From assembly GCF_008831285.2 (NCBI RefSeq), contig NC_045141.1, positions 26,339,315 through 26,403,314 of the forward strand: a DNA stretch of 64,000 bases. The letters are read 5' to 3'. Below, piece after piece: positions 23,132 through 34,421 of the stretch (its first letter is position 1; every line of letters starts with the position of its first letter). The stretch comes from Nymphaea colorata (Eukaryota; Streptophyta; Magnoliopsida; Nymphaeales; Nymphaeaceae). A model generated the notes under the pieces. It was not told the origin of the DNA and made no database searches. It worked only from the letters and a program-made list of their open reading frames with translations. Both the position numbers and the translations under genes were made by a program.

Positions 23132-26100
23132 GTTGGAGCGTATATGTCAAATAGGCTCAACTTGGAACAGCAGCTTTGGAATGGTCCCCTTGCAAGAGCC
23201 TTAGTAAAGATATCAGCCGTTTGCCCTGTAGTTGAAATGTGTGAGGTACTTACAAACCCCTTTTGAATCATGTCTCTAGTATAGTGACAATCTACTTCAA
23301 CATGCTTGGTTCTTTCATGAAAAGCCGGATTATTAGCAATAAACAGTGCAGCTTTGTTATCACATAACAGTTGCATAGGAAGAGGCACTTCGACAGTAAG
23401 ATCCAACATCAGGGATCTAACCCACATAACTTCAGCAGTACCCTGAGCCATAGCTCTATACTCAGATTCTGCACTTGATCTGGCAACCACAGTTTGCTTC
23501 TTACTCTTCCATGTAACCAAGTTGGATCCAATAAACACACAAAATCCAGTAGTGGATTTTCTGTCTGAGGGGCATCCTGCATAGTCGGCATCAACATACA
23601 CAGATATAGTGAGTGAGGTACCATTCTGAAAGAAGAGTCCCGTTCCTGGTGAATTCTTTAGATACCTAAGAATCATCATAGCAGCATCCCAATGAACTTT
23701 CTTGGGCTTATCCATAAATTGACTCACTCTGCTAACAGCATAGGCAATGTCAGGTCGAGTAACAGTGATGTATAGGAGCTTCCCAACAATCCCTCTATAC
23801 TGTCTTGCATCAACATCTTCAGTATCATCATCATACAAGCGGGTATTGATATCCATAGGCGTGGATGCAGGCCGACACCCCAGCATCCCTGTCTCTTGCA
23901 AAACATCAGTAACGTATTTCCTCTGGCACATGATAAGGCCCTTTTGATTTCTGGCAAACTCAATACCAAGGAAATAACGTAGTTCACCAAGGTCCTTGGT
24001 GACAAAGTGTTGTCCAAGGACATCCTTGATGTTAGAAATCCCCTGATCATCATCCCCTGTAACAATGATATCATCAACATAAACAAGAACTATCACCGTA
24101 CCTGTAGAAGTCTTCTTGACAAAGAGGGAATGGTCGGCCGAAGAACGTCTGAAGCCCTCATTCTCAATATTCTCTGACAATTTTTGAAACCAAGCTCGAG
24201 GACTCTGTTTCAGACCATAAATCGCCTTTCGCAATCTGCACACTTTCTGACACTCCCCCTCAGCAACAAACCCTGGTGGTTGCTGCATATACACTTCTTC
24301 ATGTAAGTCACCATAGAGAAAGGCATTTTTGACATCAAGCTGTGAGAGGGACCAATTCTTGCTGACAGCCACAGCAAGGAGAATCCGTAAGGAAGCATGT
24401 CGTGCCACAGGAGAGAAGGTATCATAATAATCAACCCCATAAGTTTGGGTATAGCCTTTTGCAACCAGACGACTGTCAATACTGCCATCTGTTCGGTATT
24501 TGATAGTAAAGACCCATCTGCAACCAACAATGGCTGCATCAACTGAAGGAGTAACAAGGGTCCAGGTGCCTCTAGACTGAAGAGCATCCATCTCTTCTTG
24601 CATAGCCGCTGCCCATTTGGGATCAGAGAGAGCATCCATGGGATTCTGTGGAAGAGCAATAGCCGACAGCCCCTTGACAAACTGTCGGTACATAGGGGTG
24701 AGTCTATCCATGGATAAATGACCAGAGATAGGATGCAAAGTGCAACTGCGTTTGCCTTTCCTTTGAGCAATGGGCACATCAAGTTCATTAGGAGCAGGAA
24801 CATGCTCGTGACATACTCCTATGTCATCATTACATAAAACATTGTCAGTTGAGTTTGTGTCATGAATTACCTTGGGCGTGCTGGGTGAAGGCACAGGTGC
24901 ACATTGAACAGGCGCAGCAGGCTTAGTACGACGATGGTAGACAGCCCCAAAACGTGGATCAACTGGGTTTGGACAACTCATGAGAGGTAGAGGAAATTGG
25001 ACTTCATCATTTAATGCAGGCGCCCTTAATTGAGTTCCATTTGGGGAGAAGAAAGAGGTTGATTCAAAAAATGTAACATCAGCACTCACATAATACCGAC
25101 GAGTAGAAGGATCATAACATCGATATCCCTTTTGAGTGCGGGAATAACCAACAAAGATCGTTTTGATGGCCCGAGGAGACAATTTATCTCGCCCAGGACC
25201 AAGCAACTGAACAAAGGCAACACATCCAAAAACACGAGGTGGAACAGAAAACAAGTCTCTGTCAGGAAAGAGGACAGAGATAGGAATAAGGTCTCCCAAC
25301 ACAGATGACGGCATACGATTAATAAGATAGCATGCTGTGAGAACAGCATCGCCCCAGTAAGAATGGGGAACATGGCTATGTATGATAATGGTTCTGGCAA
25401 CATCAAGAATATGACGGTGTTTCCGTTCAGCAACCCCATTTTGTTGGGAGGTATAGGCACAAGAAGTTTGGTGGATGATACCCTTATCCCTGAAAAATTG
25501 TTCCAAAGAGGAAGCACAGAACTCAAGAGCATTGTCAGAGCGCACAATTTTGACACAAGTATCAAACTGAGTCAGAATTTCATTGATAAAATTTTTGATT
25601 ACATGACCCACTTCAGATTTATGCTTCATAAGAAAAACCCAACTAACACGACTATAGTCATCGACAGCAACAAGATAATATCGATGACCTTGAAGAGCAG
25701 GTGTACGACTCGGACCCCAAACATCAAAATGAAGTAACTCAAACACAGAATGGCTACTTCGACTGGGCCGCGGAGGAAAGGATGACCTATGGTGTTTGCC
25801 CAACTGACAAGACTCGCATTGAAAAGAAGACTTGGGAGACAGCTGAGGAAGAACATGCAGCAGTTTCTGAAACGGTAGATGTCCAAAACGTAAATGCCAA
25901 GTATAAGCCGAGGATGAGGACGACCCTGCAGAGGTAGATCCAGCAAAGGGAAAGGGATGCACTAGCCTGTAAAGACCTCCCTGTTCACGGCCACTGCCAA
26001 TCACCCTGCCCGTCAGTATATCCTGAAACACAAGAGAAGAGGAGTCAAATATCGCACGACAGTTTAAATCTCTGGTAATCTGACTGATAGATAGTAGGCT

Positions 26101-27324
26101 ATGTGGGAATTCTGGTGCATGAAGAACATGTTGCAATGGTAATGATGAAGTAAGTTGGACCTCTCCAAGTCCAACAACGGGAGAATATTTGCCATCTGCT
26201 AGAATAACCGAGCGACCAGGTGGAGTAGGGACATAAGAAGTAAACTGTGCCTTGTCTCCACAGAGATGTGTCGATGCACCCGAATCAATGAGCCAATCTG
26301 TAGTGTCAGAATACATACCAGATGAAGATGCACTGGCAGCAGTAGTGATAGTAGAGGTGGTCGGATCAGGAGCTTGTTGAGGTCTATCTCCAATCAAGTG
26401 TCTCAACTGAGAGATAATATCATCTGCACGTAACTCACTGGAGGAAACAGGATGTTGAGTCTTAGGCTGCTCTGAAGAATCAGTAAAAACAGTCTGATTG
26501 GCAACAGCTGGACGACCATGTTTCTGCCAACACTTATCCACAGTGTGACCAATGCGATGACAAAACTGACATACTGGGCGCGAAGGGGTATTGCCACGGC
26601 CACGGTATCCTCGTCCTCTGGCAAAGAGGGACCCACCTCTGCCACGAGTAGCAAGCATAGCAGAAGTGGTATCAAGAACAGTCGATGAAGGGATTGGAAT
26701 TCTGCTTAGCCTACTATAAGCTTCATCAATAGGAGGAATCGAGGGACTAGTGAGCATCTGATTCTTTGCTGATTCATAAACAGAGTCTAATCCAGACAGA
26801 AATACTCCGACCATAAGCATATCTCTGTATGCCTTCTGTTGCTCACACTTACATGCAGGAAAGTAGCTGTTTAGTCTCTCAAACATGGACTTGAGACTAG
26901 AATAATAAGTATGTAGAGGGCGACCATCTTGGCGCATCTGATGAATATCATGATGAAGCTGCATAATTCTGGTTTCATTCCTTGCTTGTGAATAGGTGGC
27001 TGCAAGGGAATCCCACATATCCTTTGCACTTTCCTTATGCAGGACTTCATTGGCAATGTCTTGAGTAAGAGTACCAACAATCCATACCATAACCAACGAA
27101 TTATCTTTAAACCAAGTAGTATATTTTCCTACCTTCTGTACGGGCTCGGGCTCCAATATAAGATGTTCCTTCTCATGAGCGATCAAGGTTCTTTTTACTT
27201 GCATGGCCCACATCTCGTAATTACCCCCATCCATTTTGGTGATAAAGCTGGAAAATGGGGAACTCTTCATCTCTCCCGACGACACAAAGGAAGAGGTATT
27301 AGCGCCGCTGCTAATTTCAGACAT
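23128..27324 (-). CDS. Copia gag-pol polyprotein (1398 aa)
   Basis: One uninterrupted frame encodes the whole polyprotein. Gag occupies about residues 25-240 and ends with a CX2CX4HX4C zinc knuckle (C252, C255, H260, C265) after a GRGRGYRGRGN stretch. The aspartic protease active site is D347 in WLIDSGAST. Integrase has its HHCC finger at H477, H482, C503 and C506, and its DD35E triad at D534, D597 and E633. Reverse transcriptase spans about 915-1160 with YVDD at 1082-1085. RNase H follows with YVDADYAG (D1245), SSAESEYRA (E1288) and CDNKAA (D1322). No catalytic residue is missing. The polyprotein would assemble particles, copy the RNA and integrate the cDNA. How Gag is made in excess over Pol is not evident. 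The length is normal for plant copia elements. Confidence 0.97.
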   Translation of the reverse strand: MSEISSGANTSSFVSSGEMKSSPFSSFITKMDGGNYEMWAMQVKRTLIAHEKEHLILEPEPVQKVGKYTTWFKDNSLVMVWIVGTLTQDIANEVLHKESAKDMWDSLAATYSQARNETRIMQLHHDIHQMRQDGRPLHTYYSSLKSMFERLNSYFPACKCEQQKAYRDMLMVGVFLSGLDSVYESAKNQMLTSPSIPPIDEAYSRLSRIPIPSSTVLDTTSAMLATRGRGGSLFARGRGYRGRGNTPSRPVCQFCHRIGHTVDKCWQKHGRPAVANQTVFTDSSEQPKTQHPVSSSELRADDIISQLRHLIGDRPQQAPDPTTSTITTAASASSSGMYSDTTDWLIDSGASTHLCGDKAQFTSYVPTPPGRSVILADGKYSPVVGLGEVQLTSSLPLQHVLHAPEFPHSLLSISQITRDLNCRAIFDSSSLVFQDILTGRVIGSGREQGGLYRLVHPFPFAGSTSAGSSSSSAYTWHLRFGHLPFQKLLHVLPQLSPKSSFQCESCQLGKHHRSSFPPRPSRSSHSVFELLHFDVWGPSRTPALQGHRYYLVAVDDYSRVSWVFLMKHKSEVGHVIKNFINEILTQFDTCVKIVRSDNALEFCASSLEQFFRDKGIIHQTSCAYTSQQNGVAERKHRHILDVARTIIIHSHVPHSYWGDAVLTACYLINRMPSSVLGDLIPISVLFPDRDLFSVPPRVFGCVAFVQLLGPGRDKLSPRAIKTIFVGYSRTQKGYRCYDPSTRRYYVSADVTFFESTSFFSPNGTQLRAPALNDEVQFPLPLMSCPNPVDPRFGAVYHRRTKPAAPVQCAPVPSPSTPKVIHDTNSTDNVLCNDDIGVCHEHVPAPNELDVPIAQRKGKRSCTLHPISGHLSMDRLTPMYRQFVKGLSAIALPQNPMDALSDPKWAAAMQEEMDALQSRGTWTLVTPSVDAAIVGCRWVFTIKYRTDGSIDSRLVAKGYTQTYGVDYYDTFSPVARHASLRILLAVAVSKNWSLSQLDVKNAFLYGDLHEEVYMQQPPGFVAEGECQKVCRLRKAIYGLKQSPRAWFQKLSENIENEGFRRSSADHSLFVKKTSTGTVIVLVYVDDIIVTGDDDQGISNIKDVLGQHFVTKDLGELRYFLGIEFARNQKGLIMCQRKYVTDVLQETGMLGCRPASTPMDINTRLYDDDTEDVDARQYRGIVGKLLYITVTRPDIAYAVSRVSQFMDKPKKVHWDAAMMILRYLKNSPGTGLFFQNGTSLTISVYVDADYAGCPSDRKSTTGFCVFIGSNLVTWKSKKQTVVARSSAESEYRAMAQGTAEVMWVRSLMLDLTVEVPLPMQLLCDNKAALFIANNPAFHERTKHVEVDCHYTRDMIQKGFVSTSHISTTGQTADIFTKALARGPFQSCCSKLSLFDIYAPT

Positions 27325-27952
27325 CGCTCAACACAATGGAGGAAACCGAGCCACGGAATAGGAAGTGCAGGCAAAAAGAAGACAATCACATATCGAAAGA
27401 CAACATGCTGATCATGAAGCAGTTAACACGGGCAGCAATCCATAAGTCTGATCGGCTGGAAGAGGCAACAACAGAACTGAACGAAGACAGATTACCAGAG
27501 GCGACAGCGAAGACGCTGAGAGGAAAATCAGCGTGCAGAGCAGCGGCGGAGTAGAGGAGGCGATGCAGCGAAGACGCTGAGAAGAAAATCAGCGTGCAGG
27601 GCAGCGGCGGAGCAGAGGAGAATGGTGGAGACAGCAGGGGCGATGCAGCGTGCAGCAGCAGCGGAGAAGCAACAGTGACAGACGGCGGCGGCGGGCGGAG
27701 GTGACAGCCACGGCGGGCAGCGGCGAAGATGACTGCAACAGCGGACGGAGGCGTCGGGCGGAGAAGACAGCAACGGGCGGAGGCGTCGGGTGGAGAAGAC
27801 AGGACAGCGACTGGCAGAGGAGTCGGGTGGAGAGGTCAGCGACGGGCGGAGATGGGTGGACACGAGCGGGTGGAGGAAGCGCAGCGATGGGCGCGGTCAG
27901 GCGGCGGGCGGCGCCGCTCAATCGGCGCGCCAAGGAGGAGGAGACGGCTGCT
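27325..27952 (-). other. Copia leader with GC-rich repeats
   Basis: The 628-nt leader between primer site and ATG is much richer in G and C than the rest of the element. A roughly 45-bp segment beginning GCGAAGACGCTGAGA recurs with period 61 (27,507 and 27,568), and GGCGGAGGCGTCGGG occurs twice near 27,745-27,795. Alanine/arginine-rich frames here are by-products of this composition. Confidence 0.7.
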
Positions 27953-27964
27953 GCTCTGATACCA
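27953..27964 (-). promoter_or_regulatory. Primer-binding site (initiator tRNA-Met)
   Basis: The minus strand reads TGGTATCAGAGC directly next to the 5' LTR. It is the standard plant copia site complementary to the 3' end of initiator methionine tRNA. Confidence 0.95.
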
Positions 27965-28129
27965 TGATAAGATTAGAAAGAATAATCTTTGATTAACCTC
28001 GAAATCTGCCCTAACTCCTCTTTATATAGACTAGAGGAGAGAGAGAAGTTACAAGAGAAACATCTAAAGGAAAAGTTATTACAAAAGTACCCTCTTAAAC
28101 CTAAAACTGAATATAAACACATCTTAACA
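27965..28129 (-). repeat. 5' LTR of the copia element
   Basis: 165 bp, starting TGATAAGATTAG and ending CATCTTAACA on the plus strand. It reads the same as 22,956-23,120 at every position compared. Confidence 0.95.
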
Positions 28130-28134
28130 AAGAA
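28130..28134. repeat. Right target-site duplication of the copia element
   Basis: AAGAA, matching 22,951-22,955. Confidence 0.95.
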
Positions 28135-28810
28135 AAAAGACTCGGCCAGCAACTCTAACCATTAACTTGCCATTCCATAGGACTCCTACTCACTAGGCCG
28201 CCTGCAGCCTTGCACCACCTTAACATCGGCACATATACATCAATTCCATAAACACGCTGGTTAGTTGGTCGGAGACAAGTGACCTTTCTAAACCCCATAG
28301 TGTCAACATCCTCCATTGGCTTCTCGACAATTAAGACTGCTGCTTCACTTGTATAGTGGTATGGTAGGGTTTGGCAAAACTTGGGCCCAGCAACGTCCGG
28401 GGAATTGCAATCGACTTCCAACAATCCCTGAAACTACACCAAACCACCAATTGCCATTGTCTAGCCTTCGAAACACTTCAGCCAACTACATCGGCAAGGA
28501 CTCTTCTCCAGGCCAAACTGGTCAGACAATGACTCCCTCTGGGCGGCACAACCTCTGACTTTTCTTCCTTAGCATGGTTAGGACTCCAAGATTCAGGACT
28601 AGGCACACCATACAGCTCAGTCCCAATTTGTAGTAGAAAATAGCCATGATGAATTCCATCTTATGGCATAAGCGGCCCGTGGAGGATCGACTGGCCTTTT
28701 GGTATGCTATTAGCCACCGCCAACAAGGGTCACCCCTTCAAACCCAATAACACATGCACGCTCAGCCCTAATCCCAATTAGGGTCCTCCCTCGCCAAAGG
28801 GCCAGACTCT
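28135..28810 (-). pseudogene. Chromovirus-associated relic, unit 1, right of copia
   Basis: Continuation of the interrupted relic; on the minus strand it contains VDTMGFRKVTCLRPTNQRVY. Compared with units 2 and 3 about 80 bp are missing near 28,560, where ACTTTTCTTCCTTAGC joins what are separated sequences elsewhere. Confidence 0.6.
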
Positions 28811-28915
28811 CAATGTTCGTGGTGGTTTTAGGAATAAAAACACACCAAGAAAATGAAGAAACAATCCTACATTCACTAGCTAAGTTGAACCCTATGCTTA
28901 TTAACTGACAGACCT

Positions 28916-28920
<5 letters not shown>

Positions 28921-28948
<28 letters not shown>

Positions 28949-28986
28949 AACACACACACACACACACACACAAAAAAAAAAAAAAA
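28921..28986. repeat. Compound microsatellite CT-CA-A, unit 1
   Basis: (CT)14, then AA, then (CA)11 and an A run. It is the longest CT and CA version of the three copies. Confidence 0.95.
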
Positions 28987-31518
28987 TCAACAAAGCAAGC
29001 AATAGTACAAAGTTTACAAACATTTCCACTAATGCCTACAAGGTTAATGAGAAAGATTCCGCTTGAATACTACACAATGTTGCAGATTCTACCTAAGAGG
29101 CAATAGAAGTAATTTTCGTATACTTTCGCCATGCCCTGGCAAGGGCAACAAAAATTTGGTGTGGTTTTTATATTAAATCTCTTTAAAATGATATTTGAAA
29201 AAAAAAACAATGACAACAATACACCAAATTTTAAATTTATAACCAAAGAAAAACAAGTGCCAAGTCCATATCGAATATGGGGGAACAAACATATACTAAC
29301 AAACATAGACTAAGATGGACTCAAATATGCACAATTCTCTGGATGCCAAACATATATTAAGATAGACCAAAAATGCAAGATTGTCTGGTTGCATCTTTCC
29401 TGTGATCACCAACTTGGAAACAAATAAGACTTGGAAAAAAATAAAATAACTCTAAGATAGACTAATAAGCGCCTTAATTAGCCCCTAAAGATATACATCA
29501 AATGGAAAATAGTGGTCTAATGCATAAGTTGTCTAATGCATACACTAGCAATCACAAATTGAGGTAAAAGACAAACTAATTGATTACTAGAAACTTGTCC
29601 GGTTGCTGCAAGCAATCTAATTTCTGCACATATATGTAATTTTCTCATAAATGTATAGCAAAAATTCAATGTTTTCAATATAAATTTGCAATCACTTTGC
29701 AACCACTGAGTCAAATCAGATTCCTTACAAAAAAATAAGCTAAACCCAAGAGATAAAAGGTCTTGGGAAGCAAAACAAATCAATTACCAAAGGTCACCCA
29801 AAAATCCACAATTTTGGAATAGAATTTTACAACAACAACAACTCTATCTCTGCAGGTTAGGAGATTTCTGGTGTGTGGTTTTCAAGCTCTCAAACGTACA
29901 GGCAAAAATTTGGTTTTCTACAAAATTATGACAAGCCAATGAACAAAAAACACAAACAAACAATTGTTTACCTATCTTTATGCAAGTCATTGTCTAGCTA
30001 ACAGAACGATAGGAAATTCATTACACTCGATATGAATGGAATATGTTTGAGGGGTAGCAGTTTTGGCAACAAGAAAACGACATCTTTCAAAAACAAAGAG
30101 GGGTTGAGAGTTCCTCATAGGTCCAATAAGCTAGGAAACATAACAAAAGATGTCAAGTTTTTATTTTGAAACAGCTCATAAATCATTGATTTAAATCATA
30201 AGCTTGAGTGCTCGTTGTGCAAATGATATGCACTTCATTTACCCTCAATATTGTACAAGCATTAGGATTCGTTTCGCATCAATGTTGTTGAATATCTAGA
30301 AATGAAAATCTTTAAATTTCCAAAATATGAACATAAAGGAATCATCCTCAACATCTTAGAAAGTCAAAAAGAGGAATGGCTATTGACTCAAGACTCGCAC
30401 ATCCACAAAAGACTGTCACATTCAATTCGTAGTGAGTTCAGCCTTCATGCCATTCATATCTTGACAGGCACCTTTTCTTGCTTTTTTTTTCCTTTTTTTT
30501 TTTTTGCAATCGGCTTTTTGCCGTTTCTTTTTTTTTTTCATTTTTGCATTTGATTTTTTTTATTTAGGCCGACCTTCACCTTTGAGGGAATCTCTCACCA
30601 CCCCAAAGGCTACTACGGAGCTCCACCACTTTAGTGGTTATGTGTAGCTTTTTCATGTATCCAACTCGTTTCACCTTGCGGGTTTTCAACATGTCAAAAG
30701 TTCATAGGTCTTCATCTTCGCGGCATAGACATAAATCACCTTTATGCCTACCCGGTACTCTCGATTACTGACCCAGAGGAACAACCACATGAGCTCCGAG
30801 CCCATCTCTCAACTCTCATTTTGCTACCTGCCAAGATTTTAAAAGGCATTATGGCTTCTCTCCTAGGATATTTTCCCGATAAATCTTTGCAGAGGCTTGA
30901 TCACTTAAGTCAATAGCCTTTCATAGTCTTGACTTTCTCAGCTTCATAGAATTTTTCTTCACTGCTCATATCTAGGATCTTTTCAAATTTCCTCTTCTAA
31001 TGATTCACAACAAAAACTTGAATTTTTTTCCTTCTACTCGAGGAGGTATTAAGAATAACATGAAGGTATATCATTATGTGAGAAAACTTTTTAAAAATGC
31101 TTTTAGGTAAAACTAAAATTTTTCATTTGTCAAAAAGTTCTTGACATCAAATGGTACATCACCTACAAGTAAAAACTCTCGTCTGCCAAAAGACACGAGC
31201 GTTTATGAAACCAGCTGGATTTGTTGGGTAGAAGAATGAACTACATCAGCTCTCCTACAAAAGTAGGGACTACACAAAAATGTTGGTTTGAGGGTGAAGA
31301 GTTCTCATAAGTGTCAGGTCCTCAATTAATTGGAAGTTTCAAACAATTGGGTAAAGCACATTCTCTCCCTAAACAAACGACTAGGTTTAGATTGCACAAA
31401 AGCTTGGCCCATCGACAACTTGTGGCTTCCATAATTTCACCAACAGTTGGTGAACACCATACTTATGAACCAACAAAAAAGTTGTCTCCACAATCAGCAA
31501 ATCAAAGCCCAAACCAGA

Positions 31519-31530
31519 GCTCTGATACCA
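31519..31530 (-). other. Primer-site-like motif in spacer, unit 1
   Basis: The minus strand reads TGGTATCAGAGC, identical to the primer-binding site of the intact copia element, and continues CTCTGG. No LTR pair could be matched around it, so a decayed LTR element is only inferred. The same motif is at 44,912-44,923, 57,029-57,040 and 63,944-63,955. Confidence 0.5.
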
Positions 31531-31879
31531 TAAAAATGTGTAAACCTACAATGAAACTCAATCAAAGGCACTAATGCCAAGTCACCAAGAAAGTAAAGAA
31601 TGAAAAACATAATTGAATCACAACAAAAGTCATGGAAAAAGCTTCCTTACAATGGCAAACACAAGATCTACATATACACACATATGAAGGATCTAGCATA
31701 AGAGCAGTCTGCAACCTTATCCTTGTCGAGCATTGAAATGGTCTTCTCAGTAGCAGAAATCCACAAACAGGAAGCTATTAGAAAAACACCAGTTACGACT
31801 CGGACCATATTGAAGTGAAGACTGTAACCGAAACTACTGTCTCGGAAGAGGAGCATGTAAACAAATCCTGTCAGTCAGA

Positions 31880-31893
31880 CCCCCCCCCCCCCC
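31880..31893. repeat. Poly-C run
   Basis: A run of 14 C inside the roughly 342-bp stretch missing from unit 2. The unit 3 copy (57,390-57,402) has 13. Confidence 0.9.
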
Positions 31894-32034
31894 TCATTTA
31901 CATCACACAAAACAATGCAACACCACTTCTAATACAGAGACAAACTTCCAGCTACAGTTGCAGTATCAGAGTTTGAAGACCGTGAGGAGAACGTAAAACA
32001 GAACTTGAAACAAGAGAACGTATCAAGTGTGCAG

Positions 32035-32144
32035 CCAAGCTCCTAACCGCACCTTCAATGTGAAAATTTCTCATAAAATTACTCAATTTCCAAGCTCCTA
32101 ACCGCACCTTCAATGTGAAAATTTCTCATAAAATTACTCAATTT
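32035..32144. repeat. 55-bp tandem duplication, unit 1
   Basis: Two adjacent 55-bp copies starting CCAAGCTCCTAACCGCACC (32,035 and 32,090). Confidence 0.92.
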
Positions 32145-32459
32145 CACCATAAAACAACCTGCGTTGGAGATTTAGGAATCGTCCTTATAACAGTGCTTCA
32201 AGTATGGCAAAACATGGCTTATCCCCTCATGTCCGAAACACTGCCAAAACATGTTCTGCTGCCAAATTCTCTTAAAACAAAACCCTGTGGTGTTTCATTC
32301 CTGGAACGGAGTGTAAGCCCGTAAACGATCGTCAGAAAAGGAAAACACCATTGTCGGGTCAGAAAAAAAATAAAAGCTCTTAAAAAACACGACCATGCAA
32401 AACAAAAAAAAACAAAGGAAATCAGGGAATCTCAACCTCGCGAAACAAAAAAACCGGAT

Positions 32460-32636
32460 GCCTATGGATTAAAGTCATCAGCAACTAGAGGCAGGAAAAG
32501 AAGACCCTCAACTTGGAAGATGAAAGCGAGGAAAATGTCGCTCAAATCTATCCAATTCCAACCTGAACAAGGTAAGAAAGGAGAAACAGGACAAGGAAAT
32601 GGCAGGACAAAACACAATGAATCTACTTCATCGCAG

Positions 32637-32670
<34 letters not shown>

Positions 32671-33060
32671 CCTGCAATCGGTGGAAATCTCAGAGCTTTC
32701 CGTGATGAAGAAGACGATGAGAGGAACAAAAGCTTTGCAGAACACGGAAAGCCTCAGCGCCTTGTTAACCAGTCCCTTTTGAAGCAGGCTTGGGGACGAG
32801 CTTTGAAGACCTACACGGCAGCCGAAGTTGTCCGGTCGCCCACGAAGCTGCAGGACTGGAGGAGGGAGCTGCGATGAAGGAAGCAGCAAGGAGGAGGGCG
32901 GCGGCTGCGGCAGAAGCCGATGCTCACCATTCCAGCCGTAACGGGCATTTTCTTCGTCCAGGAAAGGAAAGTTGATCTGAAATTTCCGGAAATATGTGTG
33001 CGGAAATCGCCCAACGGACATTTTCTTCACCTCACGCTTAATGGGCAGGCAAAAAGAATT
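32460..33060. other. GC-rich island resembling a gene 5' end, unit 1
   Basis: This segment is clearly less AT-rich than its surroundings. On the plus strand ATG at 32,520 opens MKARKMSLKSIQFQPEQ, which meets a GTAAGAAAG donor-like site. A GA microsatellite follows (about 32,636-32,661), then a second small frame MKKTMRGTKALQNTES. On the minus strand a longer proline/leucine-rich frame covers most of it. I recognise no protein, and the strand is undecided. It may be a captured promoter and first exon. Confidence 0.3.
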
Positions 33061-34340
33061 TCGATTTGCCCCAACGAACATTTTATTGTGGGCAGGGATT
33101 GTTTTTTTTCAAAGCGAATTTTATTTGATCGTTACAGGCTCCACATCAAAATAGTAAATAACTATTCAATTTAAATAATTTTAAAATGTTTTTTTAAATG
33201 TAAGAAATGGCATAAAACAGCGGCAAAAGAAACTTCTTTTTAATGTGAGTTTAAATTTTCATATTACATTCAATGCGTTAAGCTTATATTTTCCTTTCTT
33301 GCTAGCTGTCATGTGCGCTGAGAGGAGAAGGAAAGGGGCAAAGAAAAATCGAGGTTGTAATGCGGATGGCCATGAAAAACCATTATGCTCGCTGATGAGA
33401 GGATCGGTATTAAAAAGCAGGAAAATATGATTCTTGATTTTAAACATTGCATTGAGAACTGAAAAACCTTAGCCGATGAATCGAATTAAACAAAAATAAG
33501 TTAAGCAAAGTTCACAAGTATAATCAAATTTAAAAAAGAAATGTTTAAATCAAAATCAAGCCAGAAACGAGCCCTCAACAACCTAAACCTTGTTGAGGTT
33601 TTGAAGGAGAGTCTGGTGCCACTATATTGTTACCTGCTAGTGATATAGGTCACGTTATAAACATACATAGAATTAAGTTAATGTTGGATGAAATCGGTGA
33701 ATGGAGGATTTATTGAACGCTATTTGTTGAATGAATCATGGAATTTAGAAAATGTTGGATAAAATCATAAAAGTGAGTGAATTTATTGAACTTGTAACCA
33801 CTAGATCAAATAGGTGCTCCCATGTGTTGTTTAAATTAAAACAAGTAATGCCTTTTCTTTCATGTGCAACACATATAAGATATTAAATGTTTCATAATCT
33901 TTGATATAAAATTTTTAATAACATCTCATTAAATTTTATGTCGGTACAACAAATGACAGAGCAATGTCATCGTTCATTTCTGATTTTGGCGTGAGAAAAA
34001 AAAATGCATTTTGCTGTTTTTTTCTAAAAAAAAAATAGACATGATCTTATTGGATATTATGTACCGCCCTAAAACCTACGCTTAGCTATGCCTCCCTTCA
34101 CTCACTTTGTTTCGCTTTGTTGCACCAAACAACATTATATACTACCTAGAATTGCTGGCTAAAATTTGAAGATACACCCAAATCAATGAAATTGGGCAAA
34201 ACTTATATGCAAAAAAAGTGCATGGTAACACTAATAAGACCATGACAATAAATGAACCGAAAATTTGGGAAAACGTTTTACCATATTCATCCTTATATAT
34301 AAGAATTACAAAATGGCCCATATGCAGACCAAAATGATAA

Positions 34341-34421
34341 CGGTGACGGTGACGGCCAAATCACCGATATAGATCTATAACGGTGATTAACTTGGCCGAT
34401 ACTGTACTGTCACCGGTATAT
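34341..34421. repeat. ACCGGTGA/TCACCGGT motif cluster, unit 2 (truncated)
   Basis: Shortened version of the cluster in which CGGTGACGGTGACGG abuts spacer directly. The left half present in units 3 and 4 is missing. Confidence 0.5.

Larger units (their letters stand above)
22956..28129 (-). mobile_element. Intact Ty1/copia LTR retrotransposon
   Basis: A 5,174-bp element on the minus strand with all expected parts. The 5' LTR is 27,965-28,129, primer-binding site 27,953-27,964, leader, one gag-pol frame, polypurine tract 23,121-23,131 and 3' LTR 22,956-23,120. It is flanked by AAGAA duplications. The order protease, integrase, RT, RNase H defines copia. The two 165-bp LTRs read identical by eye and the frame is uninterrupted, so insertion is recent and the element may be autonomous. 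It interrupts the chromovirus-associated relic of array unit 1; the same site is empty in the other units. Confidence 0.96.
18653..34334. repeat. Tandem array unit 1 (diverged, carries copia insertion)
   Basis: Homology to the later units begins at AAGGTCTACTCA (18,653), which matches 47,441 and 59,938. Without the copia element the unit is about 10.5 kb. It differs most from the others. It has a single copy of the 142-bp segment duplicated in units 2-4 (at about 20,405-20,540). At 21,260-21,645 it keeps a sequence related to the inverted relic at 10.3-10.4 kb in place of about 1.4 kb of kinase and hypothetical-gene sequence. It has a private 44-bp duplication. Its part beyond the copia element (28,135 onwards) resembles the later units closely. 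The stretch 28,990-32,000 is AT-rich spacer without a recognised gene, including T-rich runs at 30,480-30,560. Confidence 0.85.

Noticed and set aside
27528..27967. Overlapping 70-114 codon frames on both strands in the copia leader
   Set aside because: They reflect GC-rich repeats in the untranslated leader.
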